In this document: piece after piece, positions 19,172 to 29,853 of the stretch | Numbering within the stretch: the stretch's first letter is position 1 | Layout of the letters: every line of letters begins with the position of its first letter | DNA from: Perkinsus olseni | Lineage: Eukaryota; Perkinsozoa; Perkinsida; Perkinsidae | Direction: 5' to 3' | Assembly (NCBI GenBank): GCA_013115135.1 | Contig: JABANP010000007.1 | Coordinates: forward strand, 62,001 to 126,000 | DNA length: 64,000 bases | Translations under genes and position numbers: made by a program | The notes under the pieces: generated by a model | Database searches by the model: none | The model's input: only the letters and a program-made list of their open reading frames with translations | What the model was told of the DNA's origin: nothing

Positions 19172-20080
19172 TGTTTGGCCCTCGGGACTCGAACGATGTC
19201 GAATCTTCATGGTTCCCCATTCTCTATCTGCGATCAATTCCATTCAGGTTGTAATGTTCATATCGCTGATCCTATCTTGCTCCGACAAGAAGCTACGCTG
19301 AAGCTAAGCTAAGTAGCGGATGATAAGAAACAACAGATGAAAGATTGGGTTCCAAATGGCAAAACTCGGGTGTTGCGTTCTCAATCAGTCAGTCTCTTCA
19401 CAAGGTGATCGCTCCACAATTGCTTAGAACACTGCTCGCTATTATGTTCACAACTCCCGAATTTCATCGCGTTTCTGATTAGCGCGAGGGTGCACGTTTG
19501 CGTTCAACGGTTCTAGTAGGACCTATAGCATACTAAGCTGAGCTTTAGCGTAGCACGTATACTGATGCACACGTGTGCAAGGCGCAGAATGAGGTCAGAC
19601 GGTTACCTGAATCAGATCATCCGATGCTACTGTAATGAAACGCAGTGGTGATAAGGGTTAGTGCAGCGATGATAGTCTAACAGCTGAATAGTAATGAATC
19701 GGGCTGTGGCTGTTACTGAGCGCAGTGTACGCAGAGTTGCGCGGCGTGCACTACGCTATGTAACCACAAAGTCATCACTTTGTTGTCACTACAGTGCATG
19801 CCGTTGCTCATGCGACTTAGCTAACAGCTAAGTTAGCAGTAAACTTAGCGAACTGTTTCCTGCATACTGTTAAAGTTGTAGTTCTTGTACCGAAATCAAA
19901 ACAAGTCACAGCGAGGACTGAACGCTGGAAGATTCACAGCGGAGTCTGTAGCGTGACACTACAGTAGCACCTTGAGCGGAGAGCACGCGCCTACCTCGTA
20001 CGAAAACACGAACTCAGCTAATTCATTTGAGCTATTACCACAACGCTATCGGCATTCCCATAGTAGCGTAACCTTGAACA
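19172..20080. other. Intergenic with duplicated upstream sequence
   Basis: The first part repeats the 3' flank of the secreted-protein family. From about 19810 the sequence again matches the block seen near 6243-6420 and 16405-16997 (TTAGCTAACAGCTAAG, GTCACAGCGAGGACTGAACGC). I see no gene in it. Confidence 0.5.
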
Positions 20081-20106
20081 GGCGTTTATAAATTATTCTT
20101 CTACAG
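20081..20106 (+). promoter_or_regulatory. TATA-like element and AG acceptor upstream of the intact secreted-protein gene
   Basis: GGCGTTTATAAATTATTCTT followed by CTACAG lies 27-52 bp before the ATG and is the best-kept upstream block between copies 1 and 3. The pyrimidine-rich run ending in AG would suit spliced-leader addition; not proven. Confidence 0.45.
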
Positions 20107-20132
20107 TTTTCTCCTGACTCAAGTGCTCCACC

Positions 20133-20549
20133 ATGAACAGCACTATCTTCTATCTGGTTATGTCCTTCGTTGTGTACTTAACCGAGGCGGATTATCCCGC
20201 TAGTCCGAAGTACTGCAGTCAGCAGGTAGAGTACGAGGGTCACCACTGGGTACTACAGTTCCAACACAAGACGGAGTCACTGGACCAAATGTACATCAGC
20301 CACTGGTGGCACTTCAAGATGCACTATAGCGGGGGTATCTCCTACACTGGCAGCAGGACAGCGAAGGGATCCTTCATCGTGGTCGACGTGAGTTCGGGAA
20401 GTTTTACCAGCTTTGCCTCGACGTTCAACCTCGACCCCGAGAAGTGGAAGCTCCTGCCCTACAACAAGCAGCAAAATACTATCACTATTACTGATCCAGT
20501 TGGAGGCAGCAAGGAGTACGTCTTATCCCCCAAGTGGTGCATCAAATGA
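20133..20549 (+). CDS. Small secreted protein, intact copy 3 (unknown family)
   Basis: A 138-residue single-exon protein. Residues 1 to about 19 form a signal peptide (MNSTIFYLVMSFVVYLTEA). The mature part is hydrophilic, rich in Tyr/Trp/His (HHWVLQFQ, ISHWWHFKMHY) with alternating strand-like segments and only two cysteines, one near each end (KYC, KWC), which could form one disulphide. This suggests a small beta-rich secreted domain, but I do not recognise the family. Two pseudogene relatives lie upstream at 12453 and 18779, so this locus is a family in turnover. It lies 0.65 kb before the second TLC gene. Confidence 0.7.
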   Translation: MNSTIFYLVMSFVVYLTEADYPASPKYCSQQVEYEGHHWVLQFQHKTESLDQMYISHWWHFKMHYSGGISYTGSRTAKGSFIVVDVSSGSFTSFASTFNLDPEKWKLLPYNKQQNTITITDPVGGSKEYVLSPKWCIK

Positions 20550-20682
20550 GGTTTGGCCCTCGGGACTCGAACGATGTCGAATCTTCATGATTCTTCATTC
20601 TCTATCTGCGATCAATTCTTCTTAGCTGACCGCTTCACACTCGTTTGGGAAACTGCTCGCTATTGTCATCACGGCTGAGAAT

Positions 20683-20745
20683 CCCTCATCATTTTTTGCT
20701 TCCCTCGTCATTTTTTGCTTCCCTCGTCATTTTTTGCTCCCCTTA
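20683..20745 (+). repeat. Three tandem copies of a 19-bp unit
   Basis: The unit TCATTTTTTGCTTCCCTCG is repeated about three times just downstream of the secreted-protein gene, the last copy diverging to GCTCCCCT. Copy 1 has a related but non-repeated T-rich sequence at the same place (about 13035-13065). Confidence 0.8.
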
Positions 20746-21202
20746 TCCTTCATCTCATCGTCTCAGTACTTCACTACTCGGAGGTGAAGGTATTGCTCGT
20801 TACGCGTATTGAGGATTGATGCGCACTGACTGCCAAGTTCTGCCTTGTATATGCGTGCAGTATGGCATGCGCATGCGTGCCGCCGATATTGATGGTGTCA
20901 GAGGAGAGTTATTGATTCAGTGTAGTGGTGACACTAATATCGCTATAACTCAGTTTCATTACCGAATACTTGTCAATACTCCAGACCGCTGAATAGAACT
21001 AGGTAGATGAAGTTTATACTCCTTGCCGTCTTGCGTTGCCCTCGCCCTCGGCAGTACTTTTTGCCCTTGGATTTCAACCACCCCGGTTCGATCCCTGGGC
21101 CCGCCACTTTCTTGTTACATCAAAATGGAGCCTACAGAAAGCGTATAGAATTCACTACTCCGAATAGTGGGTCCACTCTTCCCTGCAGGTTATTTTTAAA
21201 GT

Positions 21203-21965
21203 ATGTTCAATCCCTCGCCCAGCTGGCATCTACAGACCACCCTTGTATCCTTCGGCATTTTCACCTCGATATATTTGCTGGCAGAGAAGGGTATCAAACT
21301 AACGTCCTTCCAGGCATCAGTGTGCTTGTCTGTCGCACACTCTCTTATAATTTCCGTTTGGTGTGGTATGATCCTGGCAAGAGACGACTGGGACTTTGTC
21401 GAACCCTCCACGCCGTCACAGGCCAACATGTTGGCCTTCTCCCTGGCCTACTTTGTCCTGGACGCCATTCTATGCCTAATGGTGCTGCACGACTTCGAGG
21501 GCTCCTTCCATCACATTACAGTAGTATGGGGCCAACTCGCAGCCCTGTACTCTGGTTACGCCGGCTACCAGCTAGCTTTGCTTCCTCTTCGTTGCAGAAC
21601 TCTCAACGCCTTGGCTCTATCTTTTCCAAACAGGCATAGCCCCAGAGGGCTCCCTCTTCGCGTTGGCGTCGCAGGTGATGTTCGCCGCGTTGTTTCTGGT
21701 CGGTCGTATGATTGTTGCGCCGTACTTGGCGACGTGGCTCTGCGACAGTCCGACGACTCCGATAGAGGTCAAAGTGAGCTGCCTGGTAATTCTGGGAATC
21801 TCCGCAGTGTGGGCTGGTCGTATCTTAAAGGTGGTGAAAACTTTTGTTAAAGGCGAGGATGAGAAGCCTGAGGATCCTGGGCTCTCGAGTTCTCAGGAGT
21901 CCTTTTCTGCTGCCCCAAAAGTATATATCAAAAGCAGGAAGGCTGCCGAGGCTGAACGTACGTAG
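21203..21965 (+). pseudogene. TLC-domain membrane protein, copy 2, broken by one extra base
   Basis: Residues from MFNPSPSWHLQTT to SGYAGYQLA align with copy 1 (FHHITVVWGQLAALYSGYAGY versus the HHTFCVVGE region). At the T run 21577-21579 (GCTTTGC) one T too many moves the frame. From 21582 the next frame resumes exactly where copy 1 predicts (FLFVAEL, then GIAPEGSLFALASQ, then MFAALFLVGRM) and stops at 21965. The reading length matches copy 1 if one T is ignored, so an intron is unlikely. Either this is a young pseudogene or the T is an assembly error in a homopolymer. The C-terminal tail is Lys/Ser-rich and differs from copy 1. Confidence 0.75.
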
Positions 21966-22265
21966 ATGGACCGGTGATAACGCTGGTCCTGGCCGCCGTA
22001 GAATTATTCTTGGGGAACGGTGGAGGCCGCTGGATTGCCACGTGCTTCCCATCAATGGTCGCTCCCTGTATGATTTCTGATTAGCTCGGTAGTTTGTCAG
22101 CAGCCAGTACCGACTTCCAGCCCCAATTTTCATACTATCACATTTGAAGAGATCACCTGCGTTTTGTTGTGAGTTGGAACGCTGTCAGAGTAATCTCGGC
22201 GTTGCAAGGATCCCCGGATGAGCATTTCAGCGGCCCACTAAGTTCCAGCTTTTCGCCTTCGCAGT
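21966..22265. other. Intergenic, nothing recognised
   Basis: No gene or repeat identified between the TLC copy and the next spliced gene. Confidence 0.4.
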
Positions 22266-23542
22266 ATCATGATACTCGGCGGCTACTCGAGTAGCAGCTC
22301 GCTATCGTCCAGCGATTCCGATAGCGATGAGGATCTCCGCCCTGCTGAGGATACAGCAATCAAAGAGACACAGTAGTAGGGAAGGAGGGGTCCTCAGTCG
22401 AACGGTTACTGCCGTAACTCACGAGAAATCAGCGTCTCTGGGAATCCGGGAGCGGAAGAATAGGGGTTCACTCTGGGGGAGCTGGGACTAGTCGTACGTA
22501 GCGGACGTCGCTAAGACTTCATTGTTAATGATGGTACCCGGTATAGGGTTGGTAGTCGTTGAAGTTTGTCCACCTGCGCCCTCGGCCAAGTGTACTCGGA
22601 TGGTGACTTGTCAGAGTAGCGTCACCAGTGCCCAGTCGGGGTCTCCCTTCGTCTAGCGCTCTTGAGGAGGCCGTGAGCGTTGACGATAACCGAGGGCGAA
22701 TCGATGGGTGCGAACGGCATAGCGATACCACGATTGATGATATCCGACCTGCCGTCAATGTAATGACCTTCATGGCTGGTCGCTGCTTGCACCTATTGAG
22801 TGGATTTCAGGATGGATCCACCGAGCCGAAGGCCGACGATGATACACCGGCGTCGGCACTTTCCGCGGGTCGCTATGCGGGTGCAGTCAGGGGGCTCCAA
22901 TGGGAGCGCGGCTGCTGAAGTAAGAGAGAGAACGCGTATTGATAGTAATGACGTTGTGACTCTCAGTCGTTGTCGGTTTCACTGGGGTCGCCATCTAGCG
23001 AGCCTTCCACGCCGGAGGAGGTGGAACGGGTCCGGGACGCCCCCGATGCTCACACGTACTGCCCTCGCCCTCATCTGGAGCCGCAGAGGTCGTTCTAGGT
23101 ATATCGAGCAAGCTCGGATGAACGCCAGAGGCAGATGCTCGGCGGAAGGTACTACCGTGGGTTTTTCTGGCTGGGGCTCGGCCGTCGGATTTCGCTGTGT
23201 TTTAGCGCGGAGAAACATTGCGAATCTAAAGAAGCAGGCCAAGGCTGGGAGGTATGTGCATACGTTTTTAATGGCTAATAGGAAGTTCCACAACCCCAAG
23301 TGGACCGACGAGGTAGCAGCTCTGAGGGAGGTCAGGCTGTGAGATTCTGCGTCAGATGTTCGAAAAATTTGGTATCACGGAAGAGATACAGCGCAGTACC
23401 ACACTTCCCCCTGAAAGGTAGTCGCTGACCAGTTGCCTGTGGCCTACCAGGTGCGTATCTTCAGGTATGATCCGGAGCACGTCGCACTCAGTGAGCGTGA
23501 CTACTGGGACTGGCGACCAGTGCCCATGCCGCCGCGGAGATA
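22266..23542 (+). CDS. Unrecognised spliced gene
   Basis: A Ser/Asp-rich start (MILGGYSSSSSLSSSDSD, from about 22270) may be the first exon. The 3' part is more convincing. An exon with RYIEQARMNARGRCSAE (about 23098-23150) joins, through an intron GTACTACC...TTTTAG, to RRNIANLKKQAKAGRYVHTF and RKFHNPKWTDEVAALREVR. Then come RQMFEKFGITEEIQRST, and a last exon YQVRIFRYDPEHVALSERDY ending WDWRPVPMPPRR with a stop at about 23540. Lys/Arg-rich helices and the final Trp/Pro motif suggest a ribosomal- or mitochondrial-type protein, but I cannot name it. Exons between 22400 and 23050 are uncertain. Confidence 0.45.
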
Positions 23543-23660
23543 ATCACCATTCTACGTCCATTCTGTATCATTACGTTTCCTATCGGCTGGGCTTGGCCTT
23601 GTGTTGCAGTACCTAGACCTTCTTTTTGGTTGACAGTTCGTCAGGACTTGGAGCTCCACC

Positions 23661-26083
23661 ATGGCGTCGTTCCTGCCACCGTCGGCCTTGCCGGCCACTC
23701 CAAATCAGCCGCCCCCGCCTCCGTTGCCGCCAGGGAAGATGATGCAGGTAGTAGAGGGTACTAAGGCCTAGCTTGATTCCAACCGGCAGCCTCGGACGCA
23801 ACTTCAACCACCTCCACCGGTGACGCCTCCCCCTACGGCCAATAGGAGTGTCACGTACCTTCCCGCTCCGTCTCCGATCACGGATGAGGGGTCATGGGAA
23901 GAGGCTGAGACCGATGCGACGGACGAAGGTACTGCTGGCGGTATCAGTAGCATCCCGGGAGTCCTCGTGCAGACGCCCTCGAGTTCGATTTCGAAGAGGA
24001 TCTTCGCGCCATTGACGAGGTCAAGAGCGAAGCGATGCTGAAGGAAGTCGGCAGCTTAGGTGAGCCGGGGAGGCGCCTCTCCTGACCGCCGCCTCGGGAC
24101 GATAATGTGTGATTCTTAGGGTCGCTGGAGTCGAGGCCGGGAACGAGGGGGAAGTATTTCAGCGTGTGCAAGCATTGGCTGAAGACTCTGTGCATGAAAG
24201 GCGACAAGTGTGATTTTCTACATCAGTAAGATGCTCCAGCACCCGGGTTTTCGCCGAGTGCGTTGGTCAACCTAAGATACGACGTGAATCGGATGCCCGA
24301 ATGCGTCGCCTGGGTGAAGCACGGTCGATGCACCGAGAAGGACTGCGAGCTGCGTCACGATATCGAGACAGTGGAGTGTCAAAAGTGAGATCCATCTTTC
24401 ATGTCTGACAAGTTTCGGGCCACAACCCTCCGGCAGGTACAAGTACGGATTCTGTCGACTCGGAAATATGTGCCGGCTGCGACATGAAAAGTAGGTGACC
24501 CCGCATGAGCCTTGAATACGATACTCGTTGACACAACATTTGACTCGTTGACTCACTCAGTGAGATCGGATGCCGACCGCAGCGTCCGATCGCGGCGATG
24601 GGGTTCCTTTGCCAGGGGACTCGCAGCCTTGTTCTCTCAGACACGGTCGGCAGATGTTGCCTGATCTGGTGCCGGATTGGTATCTTCGTGAGTGTGTACC
24701 CAACGTCTTTGAGTACGTCCCCAGAATGCCTGAGGACCTACTGCGGACGTCAATTCAAGAGCTCAAGCCGAATCGTCAGCAGCAACCACCCCCACCGCCG
24801 CCGCCACCTCCGCCTCCACCCCCGCCTGGCAGCCGGAGTGGACAACAGGTAGTAGAGATCGAATGCAATCCCAGGGGGGTTCTCATGCGCGGTATCCATC
24901 CAGACTGCCTGGAGGCGCACCTCCGCCTCCTCCACCGCCGGCTATGAGGGCTCCCTCGCCTCCCTCCTCCACCTCCGCCACCAGGCCAGCCGTCGTGGTG
25001 GGCTCCCTCAGGGGATCCGTCTAGTGGTGAGATTAACGACACTCCTGCAGGAGTGTAATCTGCTTGCTTCTGTATCAGGCGCATGGGGAGTTCCCGGAAA
25101 GCAGGAATCAAGTAGGATGATAAAGTTGCCGAGAAGTACCAATACCTTTCCCTCCTTAGCTTGGGCGGGCCAAGGCGCCGCAAGCGCTTGGAGTGCCAAG
25201 CCTGAGGCCGCAGAGGCAGGCTCAGGTTGGGGAGCCCCTGTGAGGGGCCGTCACGTAGGCCACGTTATCAAGCACCGCTCCGTCATCACTCTTTGCATGG
25301 CTCTAGGGCGACGAGGCACAGAAGAGTCCGAGCGGCTGGGCGGCGTTGAGGCATCAAGCTCCTGCCAATAGGTGCAGTGACAGCAGCCTTGTGTTCGTAC
25401 AGTCCCTCTTCGTCTTCAGGTCATCAGGCGCGAGTTGGGCAGCCCCGCAGAGTAAAGGTGGTGACGAGAGGTGAGGGACCTGACTGCAGTCGAGGTCGTG
25501 GTACTGTTCCCAACTTCAGAGGGAGGAGCGACTGGAGTTGGAACAGGGCAGATCGCAGTCACCGGAGGCGATCGCTGTCCCGTAGGCTGTTCCTCGTCCC
25601 GACGGTCTTTTCGATCATAGTTGCTTCAGGCGACAGGGAGTCTCACAGTTCCCGGTCTGAGCACGGGCGAAGTAGTTGGGGAGATGCCCGAAGCTGGCGG
25701 GAGTCGTCTTCACGTAAGGGATGCAAGGCTCCTTCTAGTATGGTACGCAGCCTTGTCTTAGGAGGGAACCTGAGTCGCGGATGGGGGAGCTCCTATGAAG
25801 GAAGAGGAGCGTGATTCCGACAGGCACTCATCGCGCTCTGGCAGAGGTGAGGCACTCTTCTCGATACCCTAGGACGCGCTGGACGCGAGGGAAGATCTTT
25901 CACAACGGTCCCCTCATCAAGTCGTGGTACTTCTTTTCAGATCGCGAAGGTGACCGTGATCGACCCGATCGTCACGGCCGAGACCATCGGGAGAGGGAGA
26001 GGCGAGACAGAGATCGGAGACCCTCTGATCGAGACCACAGAGAACGCAGTCGGGAACGAAAGCGACCACGGAGAGATGAATAG
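23661..26083 (+). CDS. CPSF4: CPSF30-like CCCH zinc-finger protein (pre-mRNA 3'-end processing) with W-, RS- and RD-rich tail
   Basis: CPSF30 (Yth1) binds the poly(A) signal in the cleavage/polyadenylation complex. Exon 1 is MASFLPPSALPATPNQ with a proline-rich run. Introns 23748-23789, 23929-23972, 24060-24119, 24226-24276, 24385-24436 and 24491-24560 keep the frame and join three C-x8-C-x5-C-x3-H type fingers: VCKHWLKTLCMKGDKCDFLH, ECVAWVKHGRCTEKDCELRH and ECQKYKYGFCRLGNMCRLRH. A fourth (GFLCQG, CSLRH) needs one more G in the run near 24618. Downstream come LVPDWYLRECVPNVFEYVPR, a polyproline run, Trp-containing repeats (PSWWAPSG, GAWGVPG, TWAGQGAASAWSAKPE), an RS-rich stretch (SDWSWNRADRSHRRRSLSR) and a final RD/RE run (DREGDRDRPDRHGRDHRERE) stopping at 26083. 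The tail recalls FIP1 or SR proteins. It could be a second gene; tail exon borders are uncertain. Confidence 0.7.
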
Positions 26084-26626
26084 TCCGCCTTACGTTAATA
26101 TACTTTCTAAAGAGGCAAGCGAGACGGTTGAGTTGCCGGATACTCATCAGAGGAGACCCGTGTAGTGCTCGTCTCCACCACGCCTCCCGAAACTCTTGCC
26201 AGCATCATGGCGATAGAAAGTCACCCTCTGAGAGCCGGGCCATCTGAGGACCTTCTGTCTCGCAAGCGGACACGTCTGTGCTTGCAGACCAAGACACGCG
26301 CAGTTGCTGCCGCACTTTTGCACGCGTGGACAAACTTTTCTGAGTTCACTCAGACTCGAGATTGTGGTTTAATCGATCCCCGATGGGAAATCAAACGGTG
26401 GAAACGGGCCACGCAGGCGATTAGTAGAGGTCACCCACTTTACGCTTGCAGAGGCTCCGCCACAGCAGAAGAACGCACTGGGCCGGAGGTTCGTCAGCGG
26501 TGCACGCCGATGCGCCGCATGCACGCATGCACAAGCAGAGTTCCATGGCGAGTGCTCATCGCTTCGGATAAACTTTAACTCGGAAGTGCCGACTTTCGTC
26601 CCGTCTAAGGTTCCCCATTTTCATAA
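26084..26626. other. Intergenic, upstream of malate dehydrogenase
   Basis: An open frame of 137 codons (26165-26578) shows no domain and is not annotated. A pyrimidine-rich stretch (GGTTCCCCATTTTCATAA) precedes the malate dehydrogenase ATG. Confidence 0.4.
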
Positions 26627-27580
26627 ATGTCGACTAAGGTTGCCTTGCTCGGTGCTTCTGGCGGTATCGGCCAGCCGCTGGCTCTGCTGTTGAAGATGAA
26701 CCCAATGATCACAGAGTTGGCTCTCTACGATATCCCTCAAGCTCGTACCCCGGCTGCCGGTGTTGCCGCGGATGTGAGCCACATCAACACTCCTGCTCAA
26801 GTGAAGGGGTATGCTGGTTTGGAGGAGATCGAGGCGGCTCTCACTGGCTCTGACGTAGTCATCATCACTGCTGGGGTTCCCCGCAAGCCCGGTATGACCA
26901 GGGACGACCTCTTCAACATTAACGCGGGGATTGTAAGGGACCTCGCTAAGGCCAGTGCCCAGTACGCTCCCAAGGCTATGCTGCTTATCGTGACCAACCC
27001 CGTGAACTCGACGGTCCCGATCGCCGCGGAGGTGTACAAGAAGGCGGGAGTCTACGATCATCGCAAGGTCATCGGAGTATCTCTCCTGGATGTTACCCGG
27101 GCCAACACGTTCGTCGCGGAGAAGTTCGGCTTGGATGTGAGCAAAGTGGACGTCCCGGTTATCGGTGGGCATGCCGGTGTTACCATAATGCCCGTTTTCT
27201 CGCAGTGCACTCCCGAGATTAAGATCGATCACGACACCGTTCTTGCTTTGGACGACCACGTTCAGAACGCCGGTACCGATGTTGTCAACGCGAAGGCTGG
27301 TGCTGGATCCGCCACCCTCGCCATGGCCCTAGCGGCTGCGAAGTTCGCTGATGTCGCTATTCGCGGACTGAGAGGCAGTACCACCACGGCCTGCGCCTTC
27401 GTTAATGTGCCTTACGGGGATGTGTCTTTCTTCGCCTACAAGTGTGACTTCGGCCCAGAGGGTTTGCAGAAAGTTCACGAGATCAAGAATCTCAACGAGC
27501 ATGAGACGAAGAGGATCAAGGAGGTCTGTGACAAGCTCAAGGGAGATATTCAGAGAGGCGTTGACTTCGCCAGCAAGTAG
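26627..27580 (+). CDS. MDH: NAD-dependent malate dehydrogenase, mitochondrial/bacterial-type
   Basis: Interconverts malate and oxaloacetate with NAD. The 317-residue single-exon protein is full length for the family. It shows the Rossmann loop GASGGIGQ (9-16), Asp35 after strand 2 (LALYD) for NAD preference, the substrate arginines Arg86 and Arg92 (VPRKPGMTR), VTNPVNS (122-128), the Asp155/Arg158 pair ([10 protein letters not shown]) and catalytic His182 in GGHAG. The glycine loop and VPRKPGM fit the mitochondrial/glyoxysomal-like group, not the cytosolic one. There is no obvious N-terminal targeting peptide, so it may be cytosolic. Codon use is GC-richer and frame-clean compared with the spliced neighbours, and it has no introns; a retrogene origin is possible, but no spliced-leader relic is visible upstream. 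Confidence 0.95.
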   Translation: MSTKVALLGASGGIGQPLALLLKMNPMITELALYDIPQARTPAAGVAADVSHINTPAQVKGYAGLEEIEAALTGSDVVIITAGVPRKPGMTRDDLFNINAGIVRDLAKASAQYAPKAMLLIVTNPVNSTVPIAAEVYKKAGVYDHRKVIGVSLLDVTRANTFVAEKFGLDVSKVDVPVIGGHAGVTIMPVFSQCTPEIKIDHDTVLALDDHVQNAGTDVVNAKAGAGSATLAMALAAAKFADVAIRGLRGSTTTACAFVNVPYGDVSFFAYKCDFGPEGLQKVHEIKNLNEHETKRIKEVCDKLKGDIQRGVDFASK

Positions 27581-27640
27581 AAGGTATAAGGGGCCGGCTC
27601 GTCGGCTGAGGAGACGGATTTGAGGGATTTTCCTACACAG

Positions 27641-27660
27641 TTGGGGGTCTTCTGGACCCC
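27641..27660. other. Short GC hairpin in the 3' flank of malate dehydrogenase
   Basis: GGGGTC-TTCT-GGACCCC forms a 6-bp stem 60 bp after the stop codon. It might mark the transcript end; in a eukaryote this is weak evidence. Confidence 0.3.
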
Positions 27661-27895
27661 ACTCAGGTTTCAAGATTTCGTATGAATAAGAGCTGTCGTG
27701 TTAGTGTAGTGGAACAAGGCTTGTTCATGCGAGTCTAAACTGTGTAGAGACCTCGAAACACATCAACATTGGGATGGCTCAATGCACATCAGTGGAAGTC
27801 CAACTAGGGCGGTTTCAGCGTAAGGCCCACTCCGCGGTGGCCACTGGTCGGCTGATGACCGCGATAATCTTAACGCAACTCTCAACCGGTATGCA

Positions 27896-29853
27896 CTATG
27901 CAGTTGTGACATACTGTTGCAAGCTGACACCACAACCAATACATGTAATGTTAGGCTTCAGTGCTTTCTGAACTTCTAAGCATCGGTCGGACTCGAGCTC
28001 CTCCCGCATCGACGCATAACCACCGCTCTGCAGATCCTCAGCGATTCGCCGAATGATGCTCACGTCGTGTGGCGTGAGGCCGCGGAGACCGAAGTCGGCA
28101 TTCCTTGGGTCCCGCTGATCACGACTGAACAAGCTGGGGATGGCCAGGCAGTCATGTTGTCCCAATTCGTGGAAGGCTCGAGTGAACTGAGGCCCGTGAT
28201 GAATAGAGTTGGGCGCGTTCGTCTCACTTCGAGGGGCCGCCTTGGGCACTGAACTGTCCGGTTGTAGGCCCGACACGTTCCGAAGGGATACACAAGATTG
28301 ACGTTGTTCGGAGGCGCTGACGTTGTTACTCAAGAACTCCACAGTCGCACATCTGCCGTCGTTTGAGCAACCTCGCTGGAAGTAGCTATGAGCCCCCGTG
28401 GTCGAACTGTTGACGATGATGTAGGAAGCAAAAGTCTGCCAAGAGGAGCTGGCCGTCAGGTTGTGTCTAAGACAGGACATCGTCTCAGTCGTTTCTGGCC
28501 AGAGCCCCACCTTCAAACACTGCAGTAGGTCCTTCCTATAGGGTATGCCAGCGACCATGGCATCAAGGGGAATGGACGCTTTCTGATAGCAGCCCATCCA
28601 TCCTCGTTCGTCGGTTAGTTCTGTGGCTAGGTCGAAGGCCACTCCTGTTGGACCAATCCAGCGGGAGAGTTAACGCCTATGAGGATGTCTATGTCTCGCT
28701 CAACCTGATGGGAGCATTCCACTATCCCAAGTCCCTTCGGTGAAGACAGGACGATGCGTTCTAGCTACTCAGAGACTGGCATGAATGGCCCATGTCGGCA
28801 CTCACAACATCTTTCTTGTCCTCCGAGAGGTCCCCAGTCCGAGCACCGTATCTGTAAACGCGTCCTTATGGCAGCAGTGTAGTCGGCGTGGCCTTGCCTG
28901 ACTAAAGCCAACAGCGTACCACCATAAGGGAAGTACTCGATGCCCGTTATCGAAGCAAGAGCGTCCATGACGTCGTGAAGGCCTGCTTCCCATGGCTAAC
29001 AGCAGGGAGCCAGTCGACGAGGACAGGTTGGTCCTCTGCTGCTGCTTCAGTTCACCTCGTCCATGAGGGGCGCATCTCCCATCTCGTAGAGGAGACGGAA
29101 GAACTCCTCTCGCTTCCTCGGGTCATCAAGAGTGCTACTTATTCGTGTATAGTACGCCTGGACGCAATACTGGAGGGCCTGCACGAGAGCATTCCCTACG
29201 CGAGCCCGTCGCTCGGCCTCGTCTATCGGCCATCCCAGCCAACTCATCGGGAACCGCTCAGCATGGCTGATGACGATCGGATCACTCGAACGCAACCGCG
29301 CGTACCTATTCACCGATCCACGACCGCGCCCCGAGTCTGGCAGGCCCACTCGTCCCATCGACGCTGAGCTGTGCTGAGAAGATGCGTCGCACCATCAGTG
29401 AAGACCGAGGCGTAGGTGGCCTCCAGGGAGCGCTCGACGTCCAGCAGCAAGCACAACAGCAACTGAGCCGACAGTCGGAGATAGTGAGAGATCGGAAACT
29501 CACCAGCTGAGGGCAGTTGTGACGGAACTCCTCAGCGTTCGCAAACACCAGACCCGGGACGTGGTCGAGATATCGCGGCACCTATGTTGGCCACAACCGG
29601 AGACTGATGCCGGCTTTCTCCCCCAACGCAGAGCTTCTTAGACGCACTAGTGTGCAATCAGCCAGGCGTAGTGGAACCTCACTGAGCGGGTGTAGTTATT
29701 AGTCTCGAAGAACTTCGTAATCCTCGCTGCATACTCTGCCGGCCGCACATACTCTCCTTCCCGAGCGAGAGGCAGCCCTAGATCGTCACACGGGTCGTTG
29801 GCGGTGGTCACAGCTGCGTTCAGGGTCGCCCACAACGTGTAAGGGCCGCGCAT
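27896..29853 (-). CDS. Spliced gene with LicD/fukutin-like core
   Basis: Exons read on the minus strand include TLWATLNAAVTTANDP and ITKFFETNNYTRSVRFHYAW (about 29850-29650), RYLDHVPGLVFANAEEFRHN (about 29590), ERSLEATYASVFTDGA (about 29440), FPMSWLGWPIDEAERRARVG and REEFFRLLYEMGDAP (29300-29055). Next is ITGIEYFPYGGTLLALVRQG (about 28950) and, further on, VERDIDILIGVN (about 28705). The last exon runs to the stop at 27896 and contains CLRHNLTASSSW and LTPHDVSIIRRIAED. The pair YFPYGGTLLALVRQG plus DIDI recalls the active-site start of LicD/fukutin phospho-sugar or phosphocholine transferases (GGTLLGAVR...DDDID). The usual middle Asp is not evident and the joints are uncertain. The 5' start may lie upstream of 29853. 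Confidence 0.4.

Noticed and set aside
21570..21590. Programmed +1 frameshift in the second TLC gene, as in Perkinsus mitochondrial mRNAs
   Set aside because: Those frameshifts occur at AGG or CCC in mitochondrial genes; this is a nuclear gene with a T-run insertion, and copy 1 needs no frameshift.
26165..26578. 137-codon open frame before malate dehydrogenase
   Set aside because: No domain, no splice context and no similarity to the neighbouring genes; likely chance in GC-rich DNA.
26621..27259. Long antisense open frame of 212 codons over malate dehydrogenase
   Set aside because: It mirrors the clean, GC-biased codons of the real gene and has no domain of its own.
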